Origin: Rhizophagus clarus
Taxonomy: Eukaryota > Glomeromycota > Glomeromycetes > Glomerales > Glomeraceae
Length of the DNA: 64,000 nucleotides
Direction of reading: 5' to 3'
Assembly (NCBI GenBank): GCA_015698045.1
Contig: BLAL01000246.1
Coordinates: 248,001-312,000 of the forward strand
Shown: positions 48,501-59,628 of the stretch, in pieces
Numbering within the stretch: the stretch's first letter is position 1
How the letters are laid out: the number at the start of each line of letters is the position of its first letter
Program-made: the position numbers and the translations under genes
The notes under the pieces: generated by a model
Seen by the model: the letters and a program-made list of their open reading frames with translations, nothing else
Told to the model about the DNA's origin: nothing
Databases searched by the model: none

Positions 48501-49187
48501 AAAAAATATTCATCTACTTGAAAATTTCGAAAATCTAAGTGAAGAATTTGGCCAGGCACTCTCTACACAAATTATGCAAGCATTTAATTCCAGAGATGTA
48601 AATATTGAAAATCAATTTGATTTGAATAAAGCACTCATTCGTGTTAGAATAGAATTCTTGGCAAGGGGATTACCTGGTCCGAATGCTATAATATACAAGA
48701 CCGACAAGAATAAGTATGATTATTGGGCCAATATACTCAAAAGCAGAAAAAATAATTCTGGTAGTATAGAAATTGAATCAGATCAGGATAGTACAGAGGA
48801 GGTAATTGAACGTAATTTATTAACTATTACTCGTGAAATTAAATATTTAGGTAGTTAGTTATTCATTAAACATTTAGGATCAACCATCTTCATTACCTTC
48901 CAAGTCTGACATAATTGGTTATGTTACAACTGGCCAATTTTCTTTTAGTCAAGGACATGGATTTGCAATTGGATGTTGTGCATTAACTGGTATTTTGGAT
49001 CTACTGAAAATTCAAAGAAGGTAAATATTTAAGTTATAATTATATGATATTTAAAATGCAATGAAATAAAAGTATTAATACGTGAATGTTCTATTGTAGT
49101 GAAAAAAGGAAAATAAAAAAATTTGTTTTAGTTCGAAAGATAACAAACATTAATTGTCAACCTGCTACATTAGAATTTTTATCATAA
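45562..49187 (+). CDS. POP1: POP1, protein subunit of ribonuclease P and RNase MRP
   Basis: Sixteen exons: 45562-45613, 45700-45768, 45844-45887, 45955-46004, 46072-46186, 46251-46341, 46414-46490, 46560-46735, 46813-47024, 47098-47258, 47349-47437, 47512-47695, 47899-48109, 48185-48801, 48878-49020 and 49100-49187 (2379 bases, 792 residues). POP1 scaffolds the RNA of RNase P (tRNA 5' processing) and RNase MRP (rRNA processing). Signatures are RTIDVVDFAEARAFEINAM, TLPRHLRRRAASHNVKRLP, WLETHMWHSKRMKM, LDPRLRFPKK, then the POPLD domain GGWNIILPAGWGMAFWKSF with AGAWVGG, and IIGYVTTGQFSFSQGHGFAI near the C-terminus. Intron 1 appears to be GC-AG (donor GAG|GCAAAT), because only that join gives the right phase. 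The end of exon 14 was set at GAG|GTAATT to keep the frame into DQPSSLPSKSD. Convergent with GDT1. Confidence 0.95.
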
Positions 49188-49549
49188 TTAGGTAAGTAAT
49201 ATGTCTATCAAAGTTCGACTCGAGCAAGCGTTATAATTATTGTAGTTTTTCTTTAACCGAAGAAAAAAAAAAATTTTTTTTTCTTTAGGGATAACTTTCA
49301 CATTTCTTTCGAAGGAAGAGAGATGCAAATATTTAAATAAATATCAATCATTATTAACACAAACTTATGTTTGTTTATTCCCTTTTATTCTATATATAAT
49401 CAACTAAATACATAATTATTTTTGTTTAAAATATGATTAGGTTTTTTTTTTAGATTTACAATATTATAATGTGAAAACGAGTCTTCAAATAAAAAAAAAT
49501 TATTTTAACTCATTTTTTTTTTCATTTTTGAAATAAATCTTCCTCCATT
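49188..49549. other. Convergent 3' spacer between POP1 and GDT1
   Basis: About 360 bases between the two stop codons, with homopolymers and AATAAA-like words but no gene. Confidence 0.5.
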
Positions 49550-50857
49550 TTAATTAGCTCCAGTTACTTCCTCATAAAAATATAAAATTGAAAATGATAT
49601 GAAAAGAATTGAACCAATAATCGTAACTTTATAATTAAAAATCATTAGTAATATGCATTAATAGAAAAAAATCATAATTATTTAATAATAATAAAATTAA
49701 TACCTGTTTTAACAGAGATTCTTTCGGCCAAAAATTTTCCTCCAATAACTGCAAGACCTGTACAAAAACTATGACCAACAATAACACCCATTGTTACAAG
49801 GTAAACATTCTAACGTCAAAAAGAAAAGAAAATTAATTAATAAAATATATTAATTATCAGGGAAAATAATAAATAAAACGATAATAATTTAATTAATTAC
49901 CTGAGCAGCAGCTAATGCAATTGTAGCAATTTGAGAACGATCACCCCATTCTGCCAAGAATGTGAGTATAAAAGTTTGAACAAAAACTGGAGAAAATATA
50001 AATTGACATAAATTAACGAATCCTTCTTTAAAACCCGAATGTTTTGTTTCATCAGTCAAACCACCAGTTTCAGCGGATTCAATACGATCAATATCATCTT
50101 TTTCTTTTAATTCAGAAGATATTTCTTCCATTTCATGTTCAGCTTCTTCACCAGACATATTATAACCTTCATACGCCATTTTGATACCAAAAGATAAAAA
50201 TAAAAGTGAAGCAAGATAATTCATATATTGACGTGGAATTAAATTTGGTAAAACGTAACCCAAAGCAGCTGAAAGAACCGACATTAAGATTAATGAACAA
50301 AAAGCGGCAGAAAATACTAAAAATCTAGAATTTTTCATTGCCATTATAGCAGCTATAAAAAATGTTTTGTCCCCTATTTCTGATGCAACAATCATTAATG
50401 TACTGATTAATAATGCTTTTGTATCCTCTAATTCAAGAATTGGTACACTTGGTTTAATTCCAGCCTGAACTTCATTTGCCTCTTTAAGATTAATATCAAG
50501 TACTGATCCAACAAGATCAGGGTCTTCCGCTTCAACTCTAACTAATTGTGACTAAAGATAAGAAAAAAAAAAATTTGGTAAATAATATTTTTTCAAAAAT
50601 AACGTGGTACATTTATTTTTTCCAAAAAAAAATAATACCTCGGCTTTCTCATCTACTTGGTCAGCTACTTTAGCTACCTCGACTATTTCAGCTCTCTCTG
50701 CAGGAGTATTGGATTCCGGTAAAACCTCTCTTTTATTATTATTATCAACTCGAAGTTCATTAGAATCATCAGCATTAACAATTATATTTGATAATACATA
50801 TAAAAAGAAAAGGAAAATCAAGAATGACTTCCATTTAAATAAGTATCGAAATATCAT
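49550..50857 (-). CDS. GDT1: GDT1/TMEM165-type (UPF0016) cation/proton exchanger
   Basis: Four exons: 50639-50857, 49901-50551, 49704-49809 and 49550-49626 (1053 bases, 350 residues). The family moves Ca2+ and Mn2+ in exchange for protons into the Golgi lumen, supporting glycosylation and ion balance. Both hallmark ExGD(K/R)(S/T) motifs are present: EIGDKTFF in the first repeat and EWGDRSQIATIALA in the second. They lie in the membrane helices that form the transport site. An N-terminal hydrophobic segment (SFLIFLFFLYVLSNIIVNA) acts as signal peptide or anchor. A charged loop (~residues 200-245, EEAEHEMEEISSELKEKD) separates the repeats, as in yeast Gdt1. The C-terminus ends in a helix and EEVTGAN. 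All exon phases fit. Start at the ATG 34 bases from a T/A junction tract. Confidence 0.94.
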
Positions 50858-50890
50858 TTCGTAATATAAATATTAAAATTAATAATGTCC

Positions 50891-50909
50891 TTTTTTTTAA
50901 AAAAAAAAA
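50891..50909 (-). promoter_or_regulatory. T-run/A-run junction upstream of GDT1
   Basis: Eight T then eleven A, 34-52 bases before the GDT1 start. Same arrangement as before the other genes listed. Confidence 0.38.
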
Positions 50910-52369
50910 TAAAAAAATAAAAAAAAATTAATAAAAATTATTATTTATATTTTAAAAAAACGGGTGAAATATGATTATGGGTCTAAACAAAAAAAAAAAA
51001 AAAAGAATGCAATCTATATATATGTTGAAAAGGGGAAAATCTTTTTTTTATGATTTTGTGCGAAAAAAGAAAGAAAAAACGATTTTTAATATTTTTATTT
51101 TTTTTTTTTTTCATAAATTTGGAAGGTAAGTAATCAGTAAAAAATGTTACACGAATAAACATAGTGTTGGTTACATTAAATCACCCCCACATTGACTTTT
51201 AGAATAATATGTGCATGAAATAATTCACTAACTAATTTTGGCCAGAATTAAAATCTAGAAATCAATATTTTGTAAACCATCTAAGTTATTGTAATCGTGA
51301 AGCCTCGTATAGTACAAAAATGGGCTTAACTTTCATATAAAATCATATAAATAGAATCTGATTTGAAATAAACTCATTTGTTTGTACGACAAAAGCATCA
51401 ATCAGCCAATGGATAAGGCAATCATATTGATCAGATATGAGAGACATTAGCTAATGTTGCTTCTTATCAATTTATGAAGTGATTTGCTAAAATGTGATAC
51501 AGTTAATTCTTAATTAAAGAATAAACACTTCACAGATAGTATTTCCGTGGGCGTAATTTTAGAAAAAATTAATAATTATTTATATGTGATATTATCATGA
51601 ACAGTTATTATCTATATATTCAGACAGAAGTAGAAACTAATTTTATTATTTGAACACTATTTTACTGAAGCGTATTAAAGTATTGATTATAATTTATAAA
51701 TGAATTTGAAAAAGTCTTTTAATATTCTCTTTCGTTTCTTTCAATTCCATAAAATATTCAGTCGTGACGCAAGTCACTTTTTTATGCAATATGCATTGTT
51801 AAATCTAAGCCTTTTTTAATGTTTTTGAATGAAAACTCGAAAATTGTAATTGTGCATATTTCTTCGAATTTGGTAAGGATATGCCAATACGTCATATTAA
51901 ATTATATGCAAAATTTTACCTTCCTGATCTACTCATGTGACTAATTTGAAAACGTGCCAATCGCGTCATGCAACATATATTAACGCTGATCTCTAATAAA
52001 AATCATTCGGATGAAACTAGATTTGGAATTTGAGTAGCATGACAGAAATCATGACAGATGGAGTTATAATAATTTGCTGTTAAAAATAATGAACAGATAG
52101 TTTGTACAGTATTTTGATTGGCTACTTGACATGAAATTTATTTATATTTAAACAGATAATCAGATATAATCATAAAATTCGCAATTGTTCATTCCAAAAA
52201 ACAACACTTTTCAAGTAAAATTTTTCTTAACTGATACTACAATACTAATGATGTTATAGATTGTTATATCTGATATTTTTATTGTTCATAATAGTTCGAT
52301 TGCTTATATATAGACGACATTTTTTCTATCTTTGAATTTTTTTTCAAAAAAAAAAAAAAAAAAATACTT
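50910..52369. other. Gene-free interval between GDT1 and the Myb-like gene
   Basis: AT-rich with A-runs and T-runs near 50990-51005 and 51099-51112. It contains TTTGGCCAGAATTAAAATCT at ~51237, a copy of a word seen elsewhere. An eight-T run, C, then ~18 A ends 6 bases before the Myb-like ATG. No gene otherwise. Confidence 0.5.
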
Positions 52370-52712
52370 ATGATGCATCGACAACATCATCATCCTATTC
52401 TAACCGAAAGTGTATGAATTTAAATAAGTGTGTGTATTTATAATTGAATTTAATCACGTCATATATTGAATTTTTTTAATTAAACAGGAAATTCGAAGCC
52501 TTATTTCGTACGTAATTGAATTTGGCGTTGATTGGGAACAAATAGCAATTTTATTGAGATCAAAGAACGTTTCGGAATGTAAAAAAAAATATCGTCGACT
52601 TATTAAGAAAATTAATAGTAAGTAATAAAATTTTCCATAATTATTCGTTAAATTTTTATTCTCAACAAAAAAAAATATATTCTCATTTATAGGGAAGAGA
52701 AATCACCAGTAA
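52370..52712 (+). CDS. Very small Myb/SANT-like protein (63 residues)
   Basis: Three exons: 52370-52411, 52488-52617 and 52693-52712 (192 bases). GT-AG introns of 76 and 75 bases fit the local norm. Exon 2 encodes EIRSLISYVIEFGVDWEQIA, then ILLRSKNVSECKKKYRRL. The pattern V-D-W-x-x-I-A-x-x-L ... S-x-x-x-C-x-x-x-Y-x-x-L is that of a Myb/SANT helix-turn-helix repeat. The N-terminus is MMHRQHHHPILTES and the C-terminus is basic (IKKINRKRNHQ). Myb repeats bind DNA or histone tails; nothing more specific can be said. A second donor (CCA|GTAAGT at 52709) spliced to CTTTCAAG at ~52808 would instead end in HKMDINYIIN. Because it is so short, an extra upstream exon cannot be excluded. Confidence 0.7.
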
Positions 52713-53989
52713 GTAATCTTCTTCTTTTTGTCATATATATACCAAAACTTTATTGTCGTATGTATGATTTCTGATTCAAATTTATAATAATACATTTGTC
52801 CTTTCAAGCAAAATGGATATTAATTATATCATAAATTAAAAAAAAATATATGTTATTTACTGCGCTTGTACTGTGCTGCGTTTAAATAACTTTCGTTAAC
52901 TTATTGTATTATAACTTGTGCAGCCGTATTATGAATGATTATTAAACATATTTATTGTATAAAATAAAAATAAATTTTATTTTATATAAATGGTCACACA
53001 CATTTAAAATGATTTGAACAATAAATTTAATAAATGAATGCGAAATTGATCCATCATTTGAACTATTGCATTTAAATTTAACTTAGTTTAATTCAATTTA
53101 TAAATACTTTGACAGCGACGACATTAAATATTAGGTCGTTTCAATTTTAGCTGCTTTCTTCTCCCAATTTTGAATAATGAGCAAGTGATAAAGAAGAAAA
53201 ATTACTTGTATTTTCTTTGCTAGAAATAAAGTTTGTCAAGATCGCTAGTCCTTTTTACAATCGGCTGAGGTTTTCTTTTTAATTTTGATAACTGTATTCA
53301 TTTATTCTTTACACATGAACATGAAATTTTCAATAATAATAAATCTTTCCTCAAAAATGTACAAACATTTTTACTTCTTTTATCACTGCCATGAAGGAGA
53401 GAAATTCGCCCACCCAGATAATTTGTTTGTTTTGCGAAAGAAAGTCTTTATTGGATACAAATATCAATCAAATAAAAAAAGACAATCAATAAAAAGTACT
53501 AGCTAAAAATGCTCAATCGAAACCAGACAAGACTTCCCGGATACGCCATTAAGAGAGCATTGGATAACTGAGTTATCTATACTCTAGTAACGATCCTGTT
53601 AACACCCGCTAGAACTAACCCGACTCAACACTCACCGTCTGAAAATAAGCAACTACAACACCTTAAACTGCTACACTCCACCCGGATAATTCGTCTTCAA
53701 TCCGATCCTTCAATAGTGCTAGCTTTAAAATCACGTGATTCTACGTTTTTATATTGCATAGATATTCCAATTTTTTATTGTATTTTAATACTAATTACTT
53801 TTTCTGTGGTTACTGTATTAATTTTGCGCTTTCTATCCAGCTCGATTATCCACAGATATCTGGATCGCATCACTACCATGAAAATGAACGTAATGAACGG
53901 ATATAAAAGAAGAATTAGGGAAGAATGATATACTAATGTCCATTATTTTAAGATTTAATTCAACTTATAGTAACGAATCCTTAAATAGA
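52713..53989. other. Gene-free interval
   Basis: No convincing gene. The stretch 53500-53710 is less AT-rich than its surroundings (ACACCCGCTAGAACTAACCC, CCACCCGGATAATTCG), but both strands are broken by stops. The frames at 53285 and 53716 have no motif. It may be an old insertion. Confidence 0.4.
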
Positions 53990-54440
53990 TCTACCCGCGG
54001 ATATTTCCATCCGTTTCATCCGTATTCGTCAATCCATATCCTTGGATTGAAATCCGCGGATGTCCAATATCCGAGGAGGCTATGTTTGACGGATATCCGT
54101 ATCCGCGGATGTCCAATATCCGAGGAGGCTATGCTTGACGGATATCCGTATCCGCGGATAACGGAAGTACATCCGTTGATGACGGATAGGCACTAATCGA
54201 GACTAGGGATAGGAATCGATTCTAATTTTGAGAATCGATTCTAGAATCGACTAATCGCGATTAATCGTTTCGCAAGATTCGATTCTGAGATTCGATTTTC
54301 GGTTTCGATTAATCGATTCTAATCGATTCTAATCGATTCTCTGCGTCATGAATAGAGCTCCGAACGGGTCGGTCGGGTCGGTTCGGGTAACTTGCTCTGA
54401 CCCGACCTGACCCGACCCGTTGACCCGAAAGTATTCGGGT
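53990..54440. repeat. Three consecutive self-complementary repeat clusters
   Basis: Cluster one (53990-54190) is built from CCGCGGAT / ATCCG words and contains a tandem pair of 49-base units (54052-54100 and 54101-54149, one difference). Cluster two (54207-54345) is built from AATCGATT / GATTCTAATCGATT words, with three adjacent AATCGATTCT units near 54305-54335. Cluster three (54358-54440) consists of CGGGTC words on the left (GGGTCGGTCGGGTCGG) and their complement GACCCGACC on the right. Each cluster can fold on itself. They resemble the subterminal repeats of MITEs or hAT-like elements, but no element boundary or target duplication was found. The 86-codon frame at 53936 is a translation of cluster one. 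Confidence 0.75.
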
Positions 54441-56284
54441 TACTTCGAATGATTATACAAAGGCTCTATTCCTCTGTGTAATCAGCCTATCAGACTGATA
54501 ATGGTGATTTAAACTAGGTCGCATTTAACTAATTTATTACCACATATCATATACAAAGATACAGACATACAGCCGAAATTATCAGTACGTGATGGTTTAT
54601 ACATAAAAAGAACATATATAGTATGAAATATCAATCTTATATTTTCAGAAATTTCATTTTTTTTTTACAAAATTGTTCCTCCAATTAGGCCACTCCAAAC
54701 CAATTCTTTGTTTAACATAACATAGGGAATCACAATATAGAGGGGAGGTGCAAAAATTTTGAATGATAATTCCGGCCAAGAATTAAAGATTTGCCTAATT
54801 CTGGCCTAAATTACATGCATTATTTTACGTAAAAAAATCAAAAAGAGGTGGTGGTTTATATTAAACGAAAAATTGGATTGATGTGGCCTTAGCAATAAAC
54901 ATAAAATTAATGTTAACAGCATCCCGATATAATGTTTATTGTGCTTGATTTTTTTTTTTTTTTTTTGCTCATCACAGCTAAATATAATAGCGTTTTTGTT
55001 ATAATAAAATATTTAATGTAAGTTTTATAAAAAGAATTTTAATTTTCCTCAAAAAATCGCCTTGCACCGGCAATGATGAATTGGAAACGACTGCCGGTGA
55101 AATGTTCGTTGATAAAATAATCCTGTCTCGGTGAAACGTTTGTCAATAGATTAGTATAGCGGTGATTTAGTTGAGTATATTTGACACTGCGTTAATGTAA
55201 TAAATTACAGTCTTTTTAAGTTATAAAAAAGAAAAAATTAATAATATACAGAAAATTATTATTGAAAGAATGAATTGGAAGGTCCAATTCTAATAAAAAT
55301 CATCGGTAATTGGAAGGCTTTCATTGGTCTAATGGGAACTATCAATCTTACTAAATTTAAAGAATTATGACAACCAAAAACGGATTAGACGGATTTCTCA
55401 GACTGTAACACTAGTTTTCGCGTAATTTTCATAGTATAATATAAATACATTTACGATATTGCTATAAAATTTTTTTCTTTTAGTTATGTTAATCTAAATT
55501 TAAATAAATAAATAAACAAAGCCTCATTAATGAAGTTCTGTCATACACTATTTAATGTTAATACCTTATCTGTTATTATTAAAAACCAATTAAAATCTCT
55601 GACTTTTAAATGTACTACTGTGTATTTCATCATATCCGTAATAGGACCGAAAAGTATATAGGGCCAGATGACTTTTGAATTTTCTGTACGTACGCAAAAT
55701 TAGCACACAACATAGGAAAACTGGAGAAAATAAGCAAACTAAATCTTCTGACCACTGATTTGAATACTGTAAACGTACAAATAATACTAAAATTTTCATT
55801 TACTACAAATATAATATGAATTTAAATTTGTTATGAAGTTAACTATACAAATGAAAAGATTTTTTTAAATTACTACTTAAAAGAATAATATTATACAGTA
55901 TATGATCTGCCAAAATTGTACTAAAAATACGCAACTTAAAAAAAAACCTTACATTAAAAAAAAAAATATGCTAAAAATACGCAACAAAATAACCTGATTA
56001 TAGCTACAAAAAACACTCATGTTGTACGCAAATAAGAAATAAGAAACTTGCCTCATAAAATATTTCTATGATGGCTACGCAATTGTTGATCCTACCCCTA
56101 CATATACAGTATATTTCGGGGTCCTTCCGTAATTCCGGTCAATCAGTTAAGCTTGCTTCTGCGAAGATTAGCATTTTTTTTTTACAATTTAAAAATTTAA
56201 AATTATCTGAAAATCGATGTTGTGTAAAATTATGTAATAAAACCGGTATCATTGAAGGAAATAATATATATTTACACTGTAAGG
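54441..56284. other. Gene-free interval
   Basis: AT-rich. Near 54773-54812 a hairpin is formed by GGCCAAGAATTA and TAATTCTGGCC with 10 bases between. At 55922-55987 the word CTAAAAATACGCAAC occurs twice about 55 bases apart. At ~55070-55150 CGGTGAAATGTTCGTTGATA and CGGTGAAACGTTTGTCAATA form another short repeat. No gene is supported. Confidence 0.45.
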
Positions 56285-56302
56285 TTTTTTTTTTAAAAAA
56301 AA
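56285..56302 (+). promoter_or_regulatory. T-run/A-run junction before the 174-residue orphan
   Basis: Ten T then eight A, ending 25 bases before the ATG at 56328. It is one reason to accept that open frame as a gene. Confidence 0.38.
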
Positions 56303-56327
56303 TAAAAAAGAAATAAATAAATAAAAT

Positions 56328-56852
56328 ATGCTAAATACTTGCGAAACTTCGACCGAATATCTCGAACACCCTCTGGAAGTCACTAATAACTTTAACAACG
56401 ATCCACATCGCGAAAACGAATCTGCTCCTTTCTTGACACATTCACTACCAACTCAATGTACAATTTCTCAACAAAATATTCACCAAAATTTTCAAATGTT
56501 TTTTAATGCTATTAAAGCATTTGAAGAAAATATTAACAGACAACTTGAACAAGTCAACGAACTAAAAAATCAATTAAATCAAATGAAGCAATCTTTTATC
56601 ACGCAACAACAGCAACAAGCTCCCGTGCTTCGTCGTATGAGCCGAAACTATGTCACTAGACCCCATCCTTATTTAAATGAACGTCCTTTAGTTTCTTCCC
56701 GTACACCAATTGTTCGTTCTAACGCTCCAACTTACCGCCATGAATGTTTTACGACTGAACCACTCTCTTCATCGAATAATCCCCATAACATTCCTGCTGA
56801 GACATCTAATAATAATGAAATTTTCTCTACTCACAATTATGAATTCTGGTAA
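56328..56852 (+). CDS. Orphan single-exon gene with a coiled-coil segment, 174 residues
   Basis: An ATG-initiated frame of 174 codons with balanced composition, unlike the Phe/Ile/Lys shadow frames around it. Residues ~55-95 form a helix with heptad-like spacing (IKAFEENINRQLEQVNELKN, then QLNQMKQSFI), predicted by eye to be a coiled coil. A QQQQQ run follows. The C-terminal half is polar and probably disordered, rich in Arg, Pro, Ser and Asn (RRMSRNYVTRPHPYL, SSRTPIVRSNAP). There is no signal peptide, membrane helix or recognised domain. I assign no function. It may be a lineage-specific gene or a remnant of an element; the T/A tract before it favours a gene. Confidence 0.6.
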   Translation: MLNTCETSTEYLEHPLEVTNNFNNDPHRENESAPFLTHSLPTQCTISQQNIHQNFQMFFNAIKAFEENINRQLEQVNELKNQLNQMKQSFITQQQQQAPVLRRMSRNYVTRPHPYLNERPLVSSRTPIVRSNAPTYRHECFTTEPLSSSNNPHNIPAETSNNNEIFSTHNYEFW

Positions 56853-58143
56853 ACTTGTTTATGAAATTCTACAAATTTTAACTTGAAATAGATAAAGTAT
56901 TCCATTATGCAAATTATAGATTTAAGTTTTGATTATATATTATTTTAAAATTATTTTTCTTTATTCCTTTATTCTTGGTCAATCTATTAATGTGATTTAT
57001 ATTTATGATATAATATTGAGACTATTGTACCGTATAAATAACATTAAAACTTAGATATGCGATGTTGAGTGCATATTAGTCTACTAATAAAACAAGAGTC
57101 AAACCATGATTTCTCTACAACTATTTCCCCGACGTACTTTTGCCCAACAAGATTGCTCGGCACGACATATTACCGATGAACTTTGTCATTTTCCCGAGTG
57201 CTGGCATGATGTTATCCCAACACATCCATCCCGAGAGCATATATCCTGACAGACATTTTTACCAACAGAAAAAGAAATTCTAAAAAATGTCCAGGAACAA
57301 AAATTAAAAAAGAAAATGGCCATATTTGTTAGATGTCTATTGAGATATATTTGTCGGTATAATATCATGTCAGGAAAAATAGCGGCGGGAAGTTTTCCGC
57401 AGGTTAAAATTTATTTAGTTATTTCTTTTATCATATTTTTTTTTTCCTCTTCTTTATACTTTCTAACCAGATACATCACAACTCTTTAGTTGAAATAAAC
57501 TGTGTTTATATGATTTATAACTTTATCAAATTACAACGCTAGTTGTAGTTAAGTTAAATTTAAAACACGGTAAATAAAAATAAAATTAATTTTACAAAAA
57601 TAATATTTAAAAAATTAGTTTCATCAATAAGTAAAAAAGAATACTAAAAAATTAAAAAATTTAATAGGTAGAGTTAAAAAATAAAAAATTTAAATTTATG
57701 AAATTTCAAGTACTTTTAATTTAGATTAGAAAAAGTTTTTAAAAATAATATAAAAAAGACTACTTTGAAATTTTTTGTAATATTGATTTAATATTAGTAA
57801 TTAATATTTAATAATATAAAGCTAATAAATATCTAAAAATAAATAAATAAATAAATAACATACTATTATAATATATATGATTTAATTACTTAACTAAGAA
57901 GTTCTATTAAAATCTTTATTAAAATTAAATTATTTAAATTTATAATTATATAAATTTATAATTAATAAAAATAAATAATTAGTTTTTTTTTTTTTGGTGT
58001 TGAAGCCGTATCATCATTTATTAAGTAAGATAGGATTACAACTATAATCGCTTTTAACTTGCTATGAGTACTCCCAATTCTGAAACTGGTCTAATCATCC
58101 ACCAAAAATAAATAATTAGAATCTTATATATTATACTTTATAA
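56853..58143. other. Intergenic leading into the AT-rich island
   Basis: At ~57113-57370 lies a CGACA-rich segment (CCCGACGTACTTTTGCCC, GGCACGACATATTACCG, TCCTGACAGACATTT, TTTGTCGGTATAATATCATG) that resembles the inverted-repeat element at 34.1 kb. From about 57540 the DNA becomes almost pure A and T. The frame at 57186 lies in the repeat and is rejected. Confidence 0.45.
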
Positions 58144-58145
58144 TA

Positions 58146-59418
58146 CAGGCCTGGTCATAAGTATCCGTACCCCAATATTTTCCGAAGTCACATGATAACC
58201 TACCCTAAAAATTTCCAAGATTGAAGATCAATATTAATCTTGATCAAATATAAAATTAGAGGTTTGTACGACATATAAATCAGGAGTTAGATGATCGGCA
58301 ATTTTCAGCCACAAAAAATGTCTCTCTCACTTGACAAACGATATGAAATTGTTTTTTTACACGAACATCCAGAAGGTCCAAAGTGGGAATATGAAAAAAT
58401 AGCATCTTATGTTCACTGTAGTAAGTCTACAGTAGCTTATTGGGTGAAAAAATACAAGAAAGATAAGGATTTAACCGATGAACAGAAGTTAGGCCGACCT
58501 CGCAGCACCACCAAAGCACAAGATAATCGAATTGTGAAGTTGGCAATGAAAAAACATGATATTACCAGTACTGAAATTCAACAAAAACTCGAAAAACAAG
58601 GTGTTACTGTTAGTTCAAGGACAATTAGGTGACGTCTTGGTGAGTCTGGGGGTAAATTTGTGAAAGAAACTTTCAAACCTTTGCTTTCTGAGAAACACAG
58701 AGCTAACCGGTTAAAATGGGCAAAAAAACATCAAAAATTTGACTGGAAACAAGTTATTTTTACTGATGAGAGTACTTTTCAATTATTCCAGTCAAATAGA
58801 AAGGTTTGGAAGTTCGTCGGGAGGCTAAAAATATTCCGTACGGTCAAGCATTCACAGAAAGTTCATGTTTGGGGTTGTTTTTCTTTTTCAGGATTTGGTA
58901 AGTTGATATGCTTTGAAAGAAACCTGGATGCCCTTTTTATGTGTAGTATCTATGAGAGGGGTCTCTTGCCTTCCGCCTGTGAGCTTTTTGGTGAAGATAG
59001 CATAGATTGGATCTTGCAAGAAGACAATGATCCCAAGCACCGTTCGAAAATTTGCAAAAAATGGAAGGAAGAAAATGAAGTGACTGTATTACCTTGGCCA
59101 TCTATGTCTCCCGATCAAAATCCTATAGAAAATGTTTGGCAACTCCTGAAAATTAAAATTTCAAAAAAAAAAATTAAAACATCTAGGAGATTAAAGGCGG
59201 AATTAACAAAAGAATGGAACCAATTACCGGTTCAATTAGCTAAAAATCTTGTTAATAGTATGGAAAAGAGAGTTACGGCATTAATAAATGCAGGGGGGGA
59301 CTTTACTATGTATTAATGATCAGAACTCGTCTTGTACTTTATAATAAAAAAAAATTTTTTTATAGTTTATTAATTTTTTTTTTAATGGCAGGGGTACGGA
59401 TACTTATGTCCAGGACTG
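58146..59418 (+). mobile_element. Tc1/mariner-type transposon, nearly intact
   Basis: A 1273-base element between TA dinucleotides (58144-58145 and 59419-59420), the standard Tc1 target duplication. Terminal inverted repeats: CAGGCCTGGTCATAAGTATC at the left and, on the other strand, CAGTCCTGGACATAAGTATC at the right. Both continue CGTACCCC, so about 26 of 28 bases agree. The body encodes a DD34E transposase with one internal stop. The high identity of the ends suggests recent insertion. It sits in the AT-rich island. Confidence 0.93.
58291..59316 (+). pseudogene. Tc1-family DD34E transposase, one nonsense codon
   Basis: The frame runs from 58291 through a single in-frame TGA at 58630-58632 to the TAA ending at about 59316; about 341 codons. 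The N-terminal part has paired helix-turn-helix DNA-binding motifs (YEIVFLHEHPEG, IASYVHCSKSTVAYWVKKY, LGRPRSTTK as a GRPR-like linker, then ITSTEIQQKLEKQGVTVSSR). The catalytic triad is Asp in FTDES (codon 58765), Asp in QEDNDPKH (59023) and Glu in PDQNPIENVW (59128), with 34 residues between the last two. The TGA stands where Tc1 proteins usually have Arg (T-I-R-[R]-R-L), consistent with one C-to-T change of CGA. The rest of the frame is open. MSLSLDKRYE at 58318 may be the true start. Confidence 0.9.
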
Positions 59419-59628
59419 TATATTATTATTTAAAACTAATTTTTCAAAATTTTAATTTTAGTAAAGTTTAATTATAAACTAGTTTTTATAGTAAAAGTAA
59501 TTCTTAAAATTATTTTTTAAGTTTTTTAAACTCATTTAAAGTTTTAAAAAAGTTTTTAAAAATTAATTAGCTTTTTCATTAAAAATAAAATTATTAAGTT
59601 TTGAATTTTAATTAAACTTTATTAATTA

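Noticed and set aside
53936..54196. 86-codon frame with repeated RGCPISEEAMLDGYPYPR-type units
   Set aside because: Translation of the tandem 49-base palindromic units; no start or gene context.
8297..54440. CRISPR-like arrays
   Set aside because: Repeats here are adjacent or palindromic without regular unique spacers, and the genome is eukaryotic.
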